Positions 1 through 12,700 of a stretch of 64,000 bases of DNA are shown in pieces. Each line of letters opens with the position of its first letter. Position 1 is the first letter of the stretch. The notes beneath the pieces were generated by a model. The model saw only the letters and a program-made list of their open reading frames with translations, was not told the DNA's origin and did not search any database. Position numbers and translations under genes: made by a program. The stretch is taken from the NCBI GenBank assembly GCA_022316685.1, contig JAKJHU010000031.1:248001-312000 (forward strand), in the 5' to 3' direction. This DNA comes from Progne subis subis. Lineage: Eukaryota; Chordata; Aves; Passeriformes; Hirundinidae.

Positions 1-3000
1 GTGGAGACGGGAAGGGATGTGTTAGGAATTGTGCTTTGCCTAAGTGAGACATCTCTGGATGAAGTGCTTTAAGTCTAGGAAGTGGTGAAGGAGATGACGG
101 AAAAGAAATGCTCACTCAGCTCGCTGATAACAACTTCTGTTGACCTGTACATTTTACTGGATTACAAGATAAAGTCATGAGGGTTAAACTGAATATGAAT
201 AAAGCAACCACATTAATACAAGTGTGATTTCAATTTGTTGAATGATGGCTTTGGCTATGTTTATTGCAAGGTCTTAAAAATTCTTGGAAGACGAATACTT
301 ACAGAAACTAAAAGCATTTCTGCATAGGATTTTTTTTTTAACCACATCAAACATGCTAGATAAGTGTACATTGTACAACTGTGGGATTCAGTTCTGATCA
401 GAGATACAAGATTCCCCAGTGCCCCTGCTGCAGCAGTATGACATAACTTTGCCTGGCTGTTCTAGTCTCTTTGCTTGAGTGATTAAAAACAAGACGAGGC
501 AAAGCAGTGAATATAGCCTAGGGAAAAATTCTGCCTGGTTCATGAGAGATTGCAAATGAATCTGATAGATCACTTCCATCTCTAGCTCCTTTAGACTCTG
601 TCATGATTCTCTCAGGCATTTTGCAAAATATGTGTGACTGTATACATGGATTTGCAATGGGTCCAGAGATAAATAGAGCTGTATGTAAACCTGTTTGAGA
701 ACAGCTCTGTGAACTGTGGGTTCTGGGCAGTATTATATGCAGAGGCCTTGCCACATCTCCAATTTTCAAGGTTTTAAGCTAGGCCAGACCATGTCTTATC
801 AGTTATGAACACCTGTTCCATCTCTTTGCATGTGACATCTATCATGGCCATGGGATTTACAACCGACTCTCAGGGGTCTCAGTGCCTCTGTTCGACATAA
901 AGTTTGTTTCTACAACATCCCTCCAGAAAATCTCCAATGGGAGACACACAGTGACTGGAAGACAATCTTATCTTTGTTCCCTGTGAGACATCACTGGAGT
1001 GGCAGAGCTACACCTGTGCTCCAGGCAAGACGGGCCACATGTGACTGGTTGTATTGGCATTTACAGCACTTGCACCAGCACTTCGCTGCAGGTCCAGCCA
1101 TCTGCATGTGGCAATGAGACCAGCTCTGTTCACTAGTATAAACACTCCACACCTGTGCAACACTGCTAAACAGTTGCCTAGTGCATGGAGCAAGTATGTG
1201 CTGGATCATGTGCAAAGCAGATTTGTCCAGTGCTCCCCAAGATGAATCTCTTCTGACATTGGTCCCCCCCGGTACTGGTCAATATAAAACTATCCAGGAA
1301 GATCAAAGATGGAATAGTGAGCTCCCTTGTTATGAGCAAAGATGTGCCCAGGAACAGCTGCCTATGCACCAATCTTCCTCTGCACAAGGCTGGCATGAGC
1401 TTAGCTGCAGCCCAGAACTGCAGCTGAGCCACATTAGAGGCATCTTCAGTTTACAAAGGGCTGGTCATGGGTTGTCTACCTGCAGACAGAGCCATAACAT
1501 TCTCCAATACTCCAGGAGTAAGAGCCTGGCTAACATAGCCCCAAAACCACTGAAGTTCTGAAAGAACTGCAGAGTTTTTCCAGACCCAATTGGAGCTTGG
1601 ACGTGAGGATTTACAATGCAAACAGTCCAGAGGGCAGAACCTGAGATTGCTCAATGGTCAAGACATGCATATCTCACGAGCCTTTTGGCGACAGTGCTCA
1701 GTGGGGGACAGGGATCTCAGTTTTGCCCCTGCAAATCCTGCAACACAGAGGTGTGAGCTTGCAGAGCTGGACTATGGACGAGAACTGAACTGGGGTTTAT
1801 TTCCCTGAATGCAGGTGCCAATTTCAGGTGTGTCGGCTGTGCTGTGCTCCTGTGAGTGACTGAGACTCCCTGGGCAACCTTTCATGCACCAGGGAACGGC
1901 AGCTTGTGGCACTGAGAGGTGGGAGGAAAAGAGCTCAGTTCAAAGGCTTGAAATGCTCAGTTCAAAGACATTTTAACACTTCATAGTTACTTCCTCCTTG
2001 CTGTACTGTCTTCCCCTTAACTTTAATACAATAGTCACATTATATCCATGGTAAACTTATTGTACAGAATGGAACCTTCTATTTGTTACTCACTAAATCA
2101 ACAACCAGCTTTGTCCTAAAGCATAAGACATTCCCAGCAAATGCTTGCTTGCCTAAGATAATGTAAAATGTTGAATAACTATTCAGTTTGCAATTCACTG
2201 GGTATTTCTTACATACTGATGGAACAATGACAATAAACTGGGCTTTATTTTATTCTCTTATCGAGGATCTTACAGTGTGTTACAGAAGGTAATTGTTAAG
2301 GTTTCACAACAAGATGGAGTTGGGCATTGCTTTGATAAAAACGTTATTTGTTCGAAAAACACGGAAAAGTGTCAGATTTTGAAAAAAGTTTTTGCTGAGT
2401 ATTTTTGCTGGATCTACTTCCTTACCAAGGTTGTCTCTACCCAATACACTACTGTCCCCCTGTCCCCTTCCCAAAGAGCCCCATTAGAATTTTGAGGGGT
2501 GTCCAAGGGTCTGGCTGCCACAGTGCCAATCCAGCAGGCCTGACTGTGACTGTTCCTGTAGAATGCATGGCAGCTCAATCCCACTCCACACTGGTGTTTG
2601 GCTGGGCTCATCAGCCCATCAGAATGCTCCCCTTCTCTTGTGGATCCATACCAGGAGCATCAGATGATCTTCAGGCAGGCCAAAAGGTGCTGCAAGGGGA
2701 AAAGGGAGACACACGATCTCCCTGTTTGCTAAGGCTTAGCTGGAGCTCTGGGCTGATCCAGTGAGGGGAGGTTAATTCAGAGAGGAAGGAACATCTGTGT
2801 GACTGGTGCCCTGCCAGTGACTGCCTGGGAGTGGAAATAAACCTGTATCTGGAGATACCTAAGCAATAGTCAGTTAGTGTCTTTTCCAAAGGGCTCAGGT
2901 ATGATCCCACCAAGCCAGCCATGGGATGCTCTGATCTGGTGACCTGGACCTCTTGTGTCCCAGCTTTGCATTGCAGGAGCACCGCTCATCCAACGTTATT

Positions 3001-3123
3001 TATGGTGAGCGGCTGAGCGCCCAACCATCTGGAGCCCAGCCCCACTAATCGTGTCCTCTGCCAAAACAAATTGAACCTAATTGGTTGGAAAAGAAGGAGG
3101 GGGAGAAACAATAACAGCTAAAT
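1..3123. other. Unassigned non-coding DNA
   Basis: I see no supported gene or recognisable repeat. Several overlapping frames of 60-126 codons lie on both strands between about 990 and 1810, but they overlap each other, lack recognisable domains and lack a convincing splice context. An AATAAA at about 2231 is followed by T-rich sequence but has no coding exon upstream that I can support. The stretch at about 2980-3090 is unusually free of repeats and might be a conserved non-coding element; that is inference only. Confidence 0.6.
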
Positions 3124-3144
3124 CAACAACAACAACAACAACAA
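3124..3144. repeat. (CAA)7 microsatellite
   Basis: Seven uninterrupted CAA units are visible directly. They sit in A-rich sequence between unassigned flanks. Confidence 0.95.
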
Positions 3145-4150
3145 ATACCCCAGCTCACCCCAACCTAATGCTAGAAACAAATCATTAAGTATTATCTAAA
3201 GTCAAATTGCACCAAATGTCTGCCTGAGGCTGGTCCAAGTCTGGCCTTATCAGCATTCAGCACCACTGCCCCAGGATGGACAAGGAAACACAGAACACCA
3301 CTAAAGAGTAAGCCAGAGGGCCCATGTTCCAGTTTCTTTTCCAAGGCCCTTTATGCTCTTTTGGAAAATAGAAATAGATATATCTAACTGAGAAACAGAT
3401 ATCTTCATTATCTTTGATTAAACTGGCGAAGATGCCTCTCTTTCTCTCATTTCTGCTCTTTGCAGGCAGTGCAGGAGCTCCCACTTCCTGGCATTGGGAT
3501 TGGCACAAAGCTCAAGGCTGCAGGTTGGCTCTGGCCTTTGCTGCAGCTGTGAGAGTCACCCTGCAGCCCTCCTTCTGTCCCATCCGTTCTTCCATGGAGG
3601 GGCTCAGGGCCATCGCTCAGAGTCCACCTTGGCACCGGGTGCTTCCTCACCTTGGGGTGATGCCAAGGGAGGAGAGCAGCCTGTGTGCCTGCACCTCCAG
3701 GACCTCTCTGCCCTGTGGCCTTCTCCTGCCTCGGGGGTCTCCTGCTGCTTCCTGCTCTGGTGGCTTCTCACCCCACCTTGTCACCACAGGACCTGATCTT
3801 CCTGCGGCGCTAGGCGCGGTGACACGGTTCACATCTGCTGCTTGTTTGTTCTCTCACCCTCTCCCCGGGGGAGGACTGTGTGCAATGGACTGTTCTGCTT
3901 TGTTTTGTTTTCCCTGTGTGTGTATACATATTTTTATACATGCATATGTGGAAGTGTGGATACAGATACAGGCCTGAGTTTCCCAGCTTTTGCCTTCCCT
4001 CCCACTCACAGATTAATACCTCTAGGCACGCTGCTCTCTCCCCAGAAATAAGTGAGGCTGTTTGGTTGCAAGTCTCCCACCCCCAGTGTATCCTGGCCTC
4101 AGATCTGTTTTTTAAAGAATGCAAACATGGAAAAATACATCTATGCGTCT
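3145..4150. other. Unassigned non-coding DNA
   Basis: A frame of 187 codons runs on the plus strand from 3414 to 3977, with other open frames on both strands over the same bases. None shows a domain, a start context or flanking splice sites that I trust. A short TG/TA-rich patch lies at about 3915-3950. I see nothing else. Confidence 0.55.
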
Positions 4151-4154
4151 TACA

Positions 4155-4183
4155 CCTACCCTACACCCTACCCTACACCTACC
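4155..4183. repeat. 12-bp tandem repeat, 2.4 copies
   Basis: The unit CCTACCCTACAC occurs exactly at 4155-4166 and 4167-4178, followed by a partial third copy. The C-rich strand resembles a degenerate telomere-type motif, but no CCCTAA array is present, so an interstitial telomere is not supported. Confidence 0.9.
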
Positions 4184-5735
4184 AGCTGGGGGACTTGTTC
4201 TGGGGTGGCACATTGAAACCCTCCTCCTTCCTAAGCAGGTTCTGGTTTCCAAAATGATGCCGTTTCCCCTCAGAAATCTTTCCACTGGAGGACTTTCTCT
4301 TTGCCATAAAGGAGATGGTTCTGTTGAGACATAGAGCAAGCATTGCCATACTAGACCCTCCTCCTGAACATGGTGTGTTTCCTATTCCAAGGCCATGGCT
4401 CAGATGTGATGATAAGGTTGGAGATGGAGGGGTGCATATCACCCACTGGAAGAACTCCCTGCTCCCACATGCGCAGAACTCTCCATGACCCAGGGTTTTC
4501 TCCTCAGCAGGAGACTTTATGCTTGTAACTAGATGGGTACAGATAGGCAAGTCCTAGACGAAAGCCATCAGATAGTCTTTTGCAGATTGATTTTCTTTAA
4601 TCTTTCTTCTGTGTTTCAGAGTTGATGGAAATCCTTTAGATTCACCTAGAAAAAACATCTCTGATGTTCCAAACAGCAGAATGGAAGACAGAAATGCCTT
4701 GAATGCTGTGGGTTTTATTTTATCTGCTTACAAGTCAGCACTGCCTTCCAGGCAGGTGGTGCATGGATAAATACAGACCACTTCGCCGGAGAGACAATTC
4801 CCCAGACATTGTTGACAAGGTGAGAGATGTTTCACCTATGCTTCCAAAAGCTCTTGGCCTCTTTTGTCCTTTTCAGTGAGGCTTATCCATTGCCCATCTG
4901 GAAATGCTTTCTTCTCTGTTCTCTGTGAGCTTCCTCTACAGAGCTCAGTTCCAGTTCTTGCTTTTCTATTTCTTGTGCTGTTTTCTCTGCCCCTATTGCA
5001 ACTATAAAGGACTTCTCAGTCTCCTGCTCATCCAACATTTTATAATCCCTCCCAAAGATTACTCAAGCTTCATCCTCAAAAATATTGCCATTCCCTAGAG
5101 GCCCCTCTCCTTGCAGGCAGCTGTTGTCAAACTCCTTGCCAGCTAGAAACTTCCTAATTTTTATCTCAAATATTCTCATACAATAACTGATCCCTCATTT
5201 GTTTTCATGCCAAGAGGATCTTTTAGCTTGAATAGGTCTTCTACTCCAGCCTCTTGTGTATTTACAGGCAACAAAGATATGCCCTCTCCTCATTTGTTTT
5301 GCTAGACTAAACAAGCCAAACTCTCTTGAATGCGGATGGGAAATGCGTTCCAGAGATCTGCTGAACCTGGGACATGCACAGAAGCAGCTGCTGGGGGGCC
5401 CTTTGGAGCCCTGACATGCTTTTACCGTAAGCGGCTGGAAGCAGGGTGCTTGTCTGACAGCCAGAACAGTTTATCTTCTTCATCTCCATCTTTGGTCAAT
5501 TCCTCCATTTTGTCCTGCTGGACAGTTCCTTCACTCCCAATGTACTCATCTTACTCCAACCCCGGGCTTGGTCTTGGACCTCCACCCACTGAGAAGTTCT
5601 GCATCTGCCCGTCTGCCCAGCTTTCTGCACTGGATTTTTGGATGGCAAAGCTGTTCCTGTGGGTAAAAGCTTATTTGCTGTCTGGTAGGGTATCATGTGG
5701 GCAGGGAGGCTGCAGAGGCACTCCTCCCCCCTGCT
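4184..5735. other. Unassigned non-coding DNA
   Basis: There is no supported gene. The open frame that starts at 5330 and appears to reach 6370 is long only because it enters the stop-free CCTT microsatellite; its first 130 or so codons have no recognisable domain. The segment is moderately pyrimidine-rich from about 4890 to 5120. Confidence 0.6.
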
Positions 5736-5798
5736 TCCCTCCCTTCCTCCCTTCCTCCCTTCCTTCCTTCCTCCCTCCCTCCCTCCCTCCCTCCCTCC
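5736..5798. repeat. (CCCT)n and (CCTT)n mixed polypyrimidine lead-in
   Basis: A polypyrimidine stretch mixes CCTT and CCTC units and then becomes (CCCT)n from about 5771. It leads directly into the long TTCC array. It looks like an older, variant-rich edge of the same expanding microsatellite. Confidence 0.9.
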
Positions 5799-6305
5799 CT
5801 TCCTTCCTTCCTTCCTTCCTTCCTTCCTTCCTTCCTTCCTTCCTTCCTTCCTTCCTTCCTTCCTTCCTTTCCTTCCTTCCTTCCTTCCTTCCTTCCTTCC
5901 TTCCTTCCTTCCTTCCTTCCTTCCTTCCTTCCTTCCTTCCTTCCTTCCTTCCTTCCTTCCTTCCTTCCTTCCTTCCTTCCTTCCTTCCTTCCTTCCTTCC
6001 TTCCTTCCTTCCTTCCTTCCTTCCTTCCTTCCTTCCTTCCTTCCTTCCTTCCTTCCTTCCTTCCTTCCTTCCTTCCTTCCTTCCTTCCTTCCTTCCTTCC
6101 TTCCTTCCTTCCTTCCTTCCTTCCTTCCTTCCTTCCTTCCTTCCTTCCTTCCTTCCTTCCTTCCTTCCTTCCTTCCTTCCTTCCTTCCTTTCCTTCCTTC
6201 CTTCCTTCCTTCCTTCCTTCCTTCCTTCCTTCCTTCCTTCCTTCCTTCCTTCCTTCCTTCCTTCCTTCCTTCCTTCCTTCCTTCCTTCCTTCCTTCCTTC
6301 CTTCC
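5799..6305. repeat. Very long (TTCC)n / (GGAA)n microsatellite
   Basis: About 507 bp of near-perfect TTCC tetranucleotide repeat, roughly 126 units, is visible directly. Only two interruptions occur, both a single extra T, with TTT at 5868-5870 and at 6189-6191. The strand is wholly pyrimidine, so all three forward frames read as repeats of Leu, Pro, Ser and Phe, and the reverse frames as Lys, Glu, Gly and Arg. Neither is a gene. Known properties of such tracts are replication slippage, triplex (H-DNA) potential and, for GGAA, a core binding site for ETS-family factors. Function at this locus is not shown. Confidence 0.98.
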
Positions 6306-9300
6306 ACAGCCTCTGTTTTCCATGGCTGCTGCTCTCTGGACAAGGAGAGCTTCATACCCAGTGGGGCTGATCATTCCCTCACATCCATGGATTTATTCAA
6401 CCAGCATCCAGAAAACACCTGTTGTCTGGGCAAAGTTTATGCTGCTTTCAGTGCATTGGCTTTTCTAACCAGTGAAAGGATTGCCATCATATTTTGAGTC
6501 GAAATACACCTCACCTGGGGGACCACTGGCCTCCCTGTGAAGACAAAGTTTTGGGCAGCTGCAGTTTCGGCACAGCGCCTGCCCAGATGATGGCTTTCAG
6601 CAGCACAGAGGAGCAGCTGTGGTCAGCTTTATCTTTTTGCAATTTCACCTATTTCCGTGTGACTTTTGGCCAGGCTGCATCCCAGACCTGCAGGGTTCCT
6701 GCCGCAGCCTGTGGGCAGCAGCACACAGAGCAGCACATTCATATCATGAAACAATCTGAAGTGCTGCAATAGAACAGCTTTCCTGAGGGCTCTGCCTCTG
6801 TGTTTGTGTTTGCACACACATAGGCTGGTGTTTCAAAATGTGATTTAAGAGCAGAACAAGTGAGCAGAGTTTGGTGGGGAGTAAGGAATGGGAAGGTAAG
6901 AGTATAAATATAATGTGTTTCAAGTCTAGGACCACCTTGCTTCATTTTGAGAAAGCCTTGGGAACAGTGCATTTCAGCTGAAGCTTAATTTATATTTGCC
7001 GAAGAGTTGTACTGAATTCCATGCACCACATTCTTCCTGCAGAGCACCAAAAACACTTTAGAAAGACAGCAAGCTATTGAATCAGGTTTGAAGCCTGCAG
7101 CTGTATCCTTGAGACACTTTTTTGAGACACCCTTGGCCTAGACTATTTTAAAGCAGCATGAAACTCAGACAGGTAATTTGTTTTCTCTAGCACAAAAGAG
7201 CTTCCTACAATAAAAGTTTGTGATGTACTCAAAAGAGACAGAGCTCTACTAGGCAGCCAGTCCACGGCAGTGGAATCCTTCAGCCCACAACCCCTACCCT
7301 GAAATCAAGAACTGCGCACTGAGCCGAAGTCTGTCCCAAGAAAATCCCGGTTGTGTCTCGCCCACTGCCCAGGAGTAACAAAAACAAAGCCAGCACATGA
7401 CAGATTTCTTGTTGTCCAATTGAGAAACACCTCGATAACACGAAGAGCAGGCTGCTGGGAGAGCACAGGAGAGATGAAATACCCCTCACTGTTGCACATA
7501 CAGGGCACTGACATCCCTGGTGGTCATCCAGCAGCTGGGGTCAGGTTCCTTGACCATCACTTGCACCTCATGGGCAGATTTCCAGTTTCCCACACCAGTT
7601 TATGGAGAAGCCTGTTCTGCTCATGACAACTTCATAGCTGGAAGCCAGAGTCCTTTGCTGCTCCAGGGTGCTGCAATGTAAGATCAATGTGTTTCTGAGA
7701 CCTGCACTGTGCATAACATGGCAGTTTCAGTTCACAGTGGCTTGGGCAATCACTTTCCATTCCCTTACCTTTATGCCTGTTTGAGTTTTGCTTTTAGTTT
7801 AGGGCTCAGACTCACCCAAACCTTTGAGGTGAAATGAGCTTAATAGAAAGTATCATGAAAGAAGACACTACCCACATTTCCTCCAGCCTGGGCCTGTGAG
7901 AAATGTGCATGAAACTTTGAAATTGGAAGCTGTTTCATGTTTTAAATAATATAGTGAACAAAAATACTAATCAAAATGTTTGATATTTTCCAACCCATGA
8001 CACAGAAATTGATTTCAATGCATCCCTGCAATTCTTTAAAGTGTCTTGGCTCCTTCACTCAAAAACTCCCACAGGATCCTCCTCATGGGTAGTGTGGTTG
8101 CTGTGACTTTTTCTCCCAAGCTGGAGTTGTTTCCAACTCCTCTGCTTTTAGTTTTCACTGTACCACCAAATCATCTCTTCTTGTTAGAACCAGATATCAC
8201 CCTGATAGCCTGAGGGATGGAATTGAACTCATAATTTAGTAGCTGTGTCAATTCCATTTCTTCAGTATTTATCTTGAGTGGTCCAGCAAACCTTAGGTTT
8301 TCTTGCAGGCTTCCTACCTCTGATCTACTTACTACAAGAAATTCTGGAAATTTAGCTCTATAGCTTTATATCCTTGTCCTTCACATTTTCTCCCCATCCT
8401 CACGGCTGTCTCTGACCCGCTGTCTTCATGGAGTCCAGCTGCAGGATCTTGCGTGATTCAAAAATGTCACAGCCTTTAACAATACTGCCTCTTGACACAT
8501 TCTGTTTTCTAGAAGCAGGTTCGTGCCTTGTGATTTTTGGATATATCACAGCAATTGGCCCACAGAATGATACAGTGGATGGATGGCCTGCTGTGATGAC
8601 TCCATAGTTTTAATTGGACTTTAGTAACTTTCAAGATAATTAAAATCCCTTCTGTGCAACCTTTCTATGTTCTGGGTCAGAGAGATTAAAACACAAGCCC
8701 ACACACACCAGAGGCAGACTTCTTGGTCTAATATGTTCTGAGCACAGCGAGACAGTTGTTCTGTACTGACTCAGAAGGAAAAGCATACTCTATTGAATCA
8801 GCAACACCACTTCCTTCCTCTGTACCATTCACTCCGCTCCCTGTGAGAGAACCAGCAAGAGCAGTCCTGAGGAGGAAAGGCTGAGGATGCAGAGAAAATG
8901 TAGCAGAAGAGACATAGGTAAAATACACTGGAGGGGGAAAGCAACTTTAATCCTCTGCAGCTGATGTCTGTGATTATGTGCTCTTTATTAAACAATGTAG
9001 CTTGGCTGGAATGGGTGTCACTGAGCTTAACATCCTTCCAATAGCTGATGAAATGCATCGTGTCACGCTGCCAGGGCACGAATGGTCACTGAAGGGGCTG
9101 CTGTGGAGAAGGGTCTCTGACCCAACAAAAGGGAACAGCTGCTCTTCCTAGGCTGTGCCATCTGATGTCTCTGTGACCAGACACAGCTGCCTCAGGATGT
9201 TTGTCATAGCCCGTCACAACAACACTGTGCTGAATGACTGATTTCTCTTCGCTGCTGCAAAACCCCTGCACAGCAGGACCCATTTACCAGCTCACCTTTC

Positions 9301-9599
9301 CTGGCAGGATAATTAAAAGATTTCCCTTTTCTCAAGACCCATCATATTGTCACGTTTGGCTCTGCTGGCCGAGGGAGGCGTGCAGCAGTAACAATCCCAC
9401 GTGCCAAGGCAGAGAGGAGGGCTGGCTGCTGAGCTGAGCTCCCCACCACAGAATGAGGATATTGACTGTTGTGCTTTGGTGGCCAAAGCTCCAACTCTGT
9501 TGCCTTCCACTGCTTACATGTGGGAGCTGCACACGGCCTCAGCTGTGATGGGGATCTGTAGCTTCAGATGTGCTTGGCCATGGTTGGCACAAGGAACTG
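6306..9599. other. Unassigned non-coding DNA
   Basis: I see no supported gene, RNA or transposon. Open frames are under 95 codons and overlap on both strands. The stretch 7630-8720 has almost no open frame above 60 codons, as expected for ordinary non-coding vertebrate DNA. Confidence 0.6.
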
Positions 9600-9736
9600 A
9601 AAAGGTATTTAAAAGATGTGTAGTTTTGGCATTTAGGAGCGTGGTTTAGCAGTGGGCTTGGCAGTGCTTGGTTTATGGCTGAGCTTGATGATCTTAAATG
9701 CAGGCCTTTGCCAACCTAACTGGTTCTGTGATTCTA
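9600..9736 (+). mobile_element. 5'-truncated CR1 retrotransposon, 3' end
   Basis: The sequence follows the avian CR1 3' untranslated region in order: a 'tatttaaaagatgtgtag' block, 'gtggtttagcagtgggctt', then 'gatgatctta', then a stretch close to 'ttccaacc', and the terminal 'ttctgtgattcta'. CR1 is the dominant LINE of birds, and copies are usually cut off at the 5' end, as here, where only about 137 bp remain. Divergence from the consensus I remember is moderate, so this is not a very recent insertion. I could not identify a clear target-site duplication. No coding part of the element is present. Confidence 0.9.
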
Positions 9737-12700
9737 GGCCTCCCTGTCCATGGTACAGTCATTCAATACGGAATTCTGTGCAACTCACTGGAAAATGGCA
9801 CAAGGGAACACCAGACACGATGACAAAACTACACAAACCCTTGCTGAGATGTTGCACTATTCCAAGGACTTTTACGGAAGAGGAGTTTATAAAGTTGAAT
9901 TCAGGAATGATCTGGACAAATGTCACCTGATTGTCTTCACTCAACCTCGAACTGAGGCACAGACGTGTGTGCAGTGTCCATTATCATCATGACTGGCCAG
10001 GAACCATGTCAAAGGGGCTGTTTACAAGGACAGGTAAAGAAACCATCTATCCAATTCCTAGATGAATAGCAGTGATTGGGATTTACGTGGCACAGCTGGA
10101 TTTGAAGCAGAGCAAACCAGCCCACCGCTCACCAAACAGTCATACTTGTATGAGACCGTGGGGGACAAAATGCATGCATGGCAATAGGAGGAAGGCCTCC
10201 TTTCAAGCTAGACACATGGTAACAGGATTTAATTTTTAATTTTCCTACTTATTTACTATTTTTTTTTTTTTTTTTTCATTAAACCTCACAGAGCTATGTG
10301 AACCAGGGAGCTCAAAAGCTGGGTGAAATTTTTGCCCCAGGCTCTCAACATATAAGATATGTTCCTGTGTGTGCATATACATGTCTTCATATGAGTCATT
10401 CTCACTCTTGTTTGTGTTATTTCCTGGAGGGGGAAGTGGGGTGGTTCAATCCAAGGTAGGGCAATGCAACACACAGACCTCCTGACACGGGAGGTGGCAT
10501 GCACAGAGGATTTTGTGCCACAGCAGAGGTGGCTGGAAGGGGAACCTGTAGGAGGGTGGGCAAAACAGCCCTGTGCCCCCAGTGCCTCAGCTGGTCAGCA
10601 AGTGCCAAGTTCCCTCAGTTTCTGTATGTCACTGTGGGCAGAGGCAAGACTCAGAGAGGAAACCACAAGTGGTCCAGGCTGCCAGTCTCAGCAAAGAGCA
10701 GAATGGGCTCCAGGTACAGGCTGTTTGCTTTCCAAAGAACCCAGGGCATTGCTGTCTGTCCCTCTCCTGGGGAAACATCACCTCCTGCATGTTTGCCAGG
10801 ACATGCCACATTCCCCTGCCCTGTCTACCCTGCTCTTTCCATCTCCTTGAATAGAGATTGACCTTTTTGCTCCTTTGTTGTCCCTTCTTATTAAACCTAG
10901 GTGATGGCTGGCAGATTTAGGGCTGGCAAAAAGGTGCAGGTCCAATAAAAACTGACCCAGATTGTCACCCGTGATTTGTACCAAACTCAAATGGGACCAT
11001 TCCTGAGGGTCTCAGTTGTTTAATTCAGAGTAAGATGAGTTATTTTTAATCATCTCACTCCTTCTGGATCCTGGCTGGGGACAGTATCATCTATATTACC
11101 ATATATTAAAATGGAACTGAGGTTGATAATGCACAGGAACAGCAAAGCAAGCTGCTCCCAGTCTAATTTATGGCTCATCCCATAGCAGAGACCAGTAAAA
11201 AGCCTCCAAGAACCTCTATCCTGCAGAGAAGATGAACCTGAGTCTGAAGGACCAGCATGCAAATAAGATTTGTATAAACTTTTTAGGGCAAGATCTATTG
11301 GTGCAAGCACTGTGGGAATCAGAGGAGGGAATTCAGGCCAGGGTCTGGCCCATACTGTTGGTTGTCATCCACATCCGGTGCTGCTGGCAGAGCTGGGGGT
11401 GCTGGTCCCCACTTCCCAGCACCCATGCTGCACCCCTGGCATTGTCACACGGCCCCTTCACGTGCCATGGGTGCCCCTGAGCTTTCTGAGCACACATTTG
11501 GTGACCCCATGCAGCACACCACTGGTGGAGGCTGCCCTGGGTCCCCAGCTGTGCTCCTCTTTCCCCGGAACATCGCCTTCGTTACAACACAAATCATGCC
11601 CAGCAGCGTTCCCTCAGCACTCAGGGCAGGCGTGTAACTCCTCTACTGCAGTTTGGGACTTCTGTGACACCTTCTGCAAGCAGACTCCCTGGGAGTTACC
11701 AGCACCATAAAGTCACCCCAGGACAGTGACACACAGGCCCTCTTGGCCCCTCACACCATGCTCGTGGCTCCCATGGCTCAGAGTTTTGCAAAAGCCATTG
11801 GCAGCATTGTTTGCCTGGGCGTTGCTGAACACATTTAGAGGTATCACAAGCACAGACATTTCCAACCAGCTCTAAGGCATCAGGAAGAAAATAAAGTGAG
11901 CAAACAACTCCACTGGACTCCAAATTATATTAAAGGCAACCCTCCCTCCTCCCTCTCCAGGAAGGTGAGATATTCTTTGGTGGCAGGCAGTGGTTGTTTC
12001 TGGTTGAAAGGAAGAGGGAGCAGGCGGAAGCTTCCTCCAGGCAGCAGTATAACAACCATCAGTAAGAATGAGTAGCACAAAAATAAGTTTTTTGGGTTGT
12101 AGCAGGTACCTCGCTCAGAGAACAAGCCCCACTCAGCTGCATCCCTTGCTGCAGGACTGGGAAGCACTGGTACCCTCACAGTGACAGCTGGGATAGCCCA
12201 GGGTTGCTCCAGGGTCAGAGAGGGACTCTGCACGTGGGATATCTGCAGCAGTATGACCAAGAGACTAAAGTCAGTCAGGGACATCCCTCCTACATCCTTT
12301 CCCAGAGCAGAGCTATCTCTGGATCATGGCCTGGGTGCACTGGGAGCTGCAGCCTGGGGTAACTGGCACTTGTGGGGAGGTACCCACAATGCAGGAAGCC
12401 ACTAGGGTGCCAACCTTGCTGCCAGCTCTAGGGGCTGCTGCAGAAGGTGCTGTTCCACCTGAGCTATAGAGGCTTGGCAGTTCATAGTGAGAGGTGCAGA
12501 AGCTTCAGCACAGGGTCACCTATGAAGGCACGTAAGGCCAGGGCTCTCAGTCCTGGATTTTTTTTTTTTCCAGAGACATAAAGAAGAGTTTCATCAGTCT
12601 GAATAAGGACATTATTGGCCTTGCAGTTTTTCGTGTCATTCTGGAAAGTCCAGTTGACTTTCCCTTAACTAGTGGAGCTTTTTCCAGGCATGCAGACAGG

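Noticed and set aside
4151..4183. Interstitial telomere repeat
   Set aside because: The unit is CCTACCCTACAC, not CCCTAA, and only 2.4 copies exist.
5330..6497. Several open frames of 220-346 codons on both strands
   Set aside because: They are translations of the stop-free (TTCC)n/(GGAA)n array (Leu-Pro-Ser-Phe or Lys-Glu-Gly-Arg repeats) with short random ends; no gene is supported.
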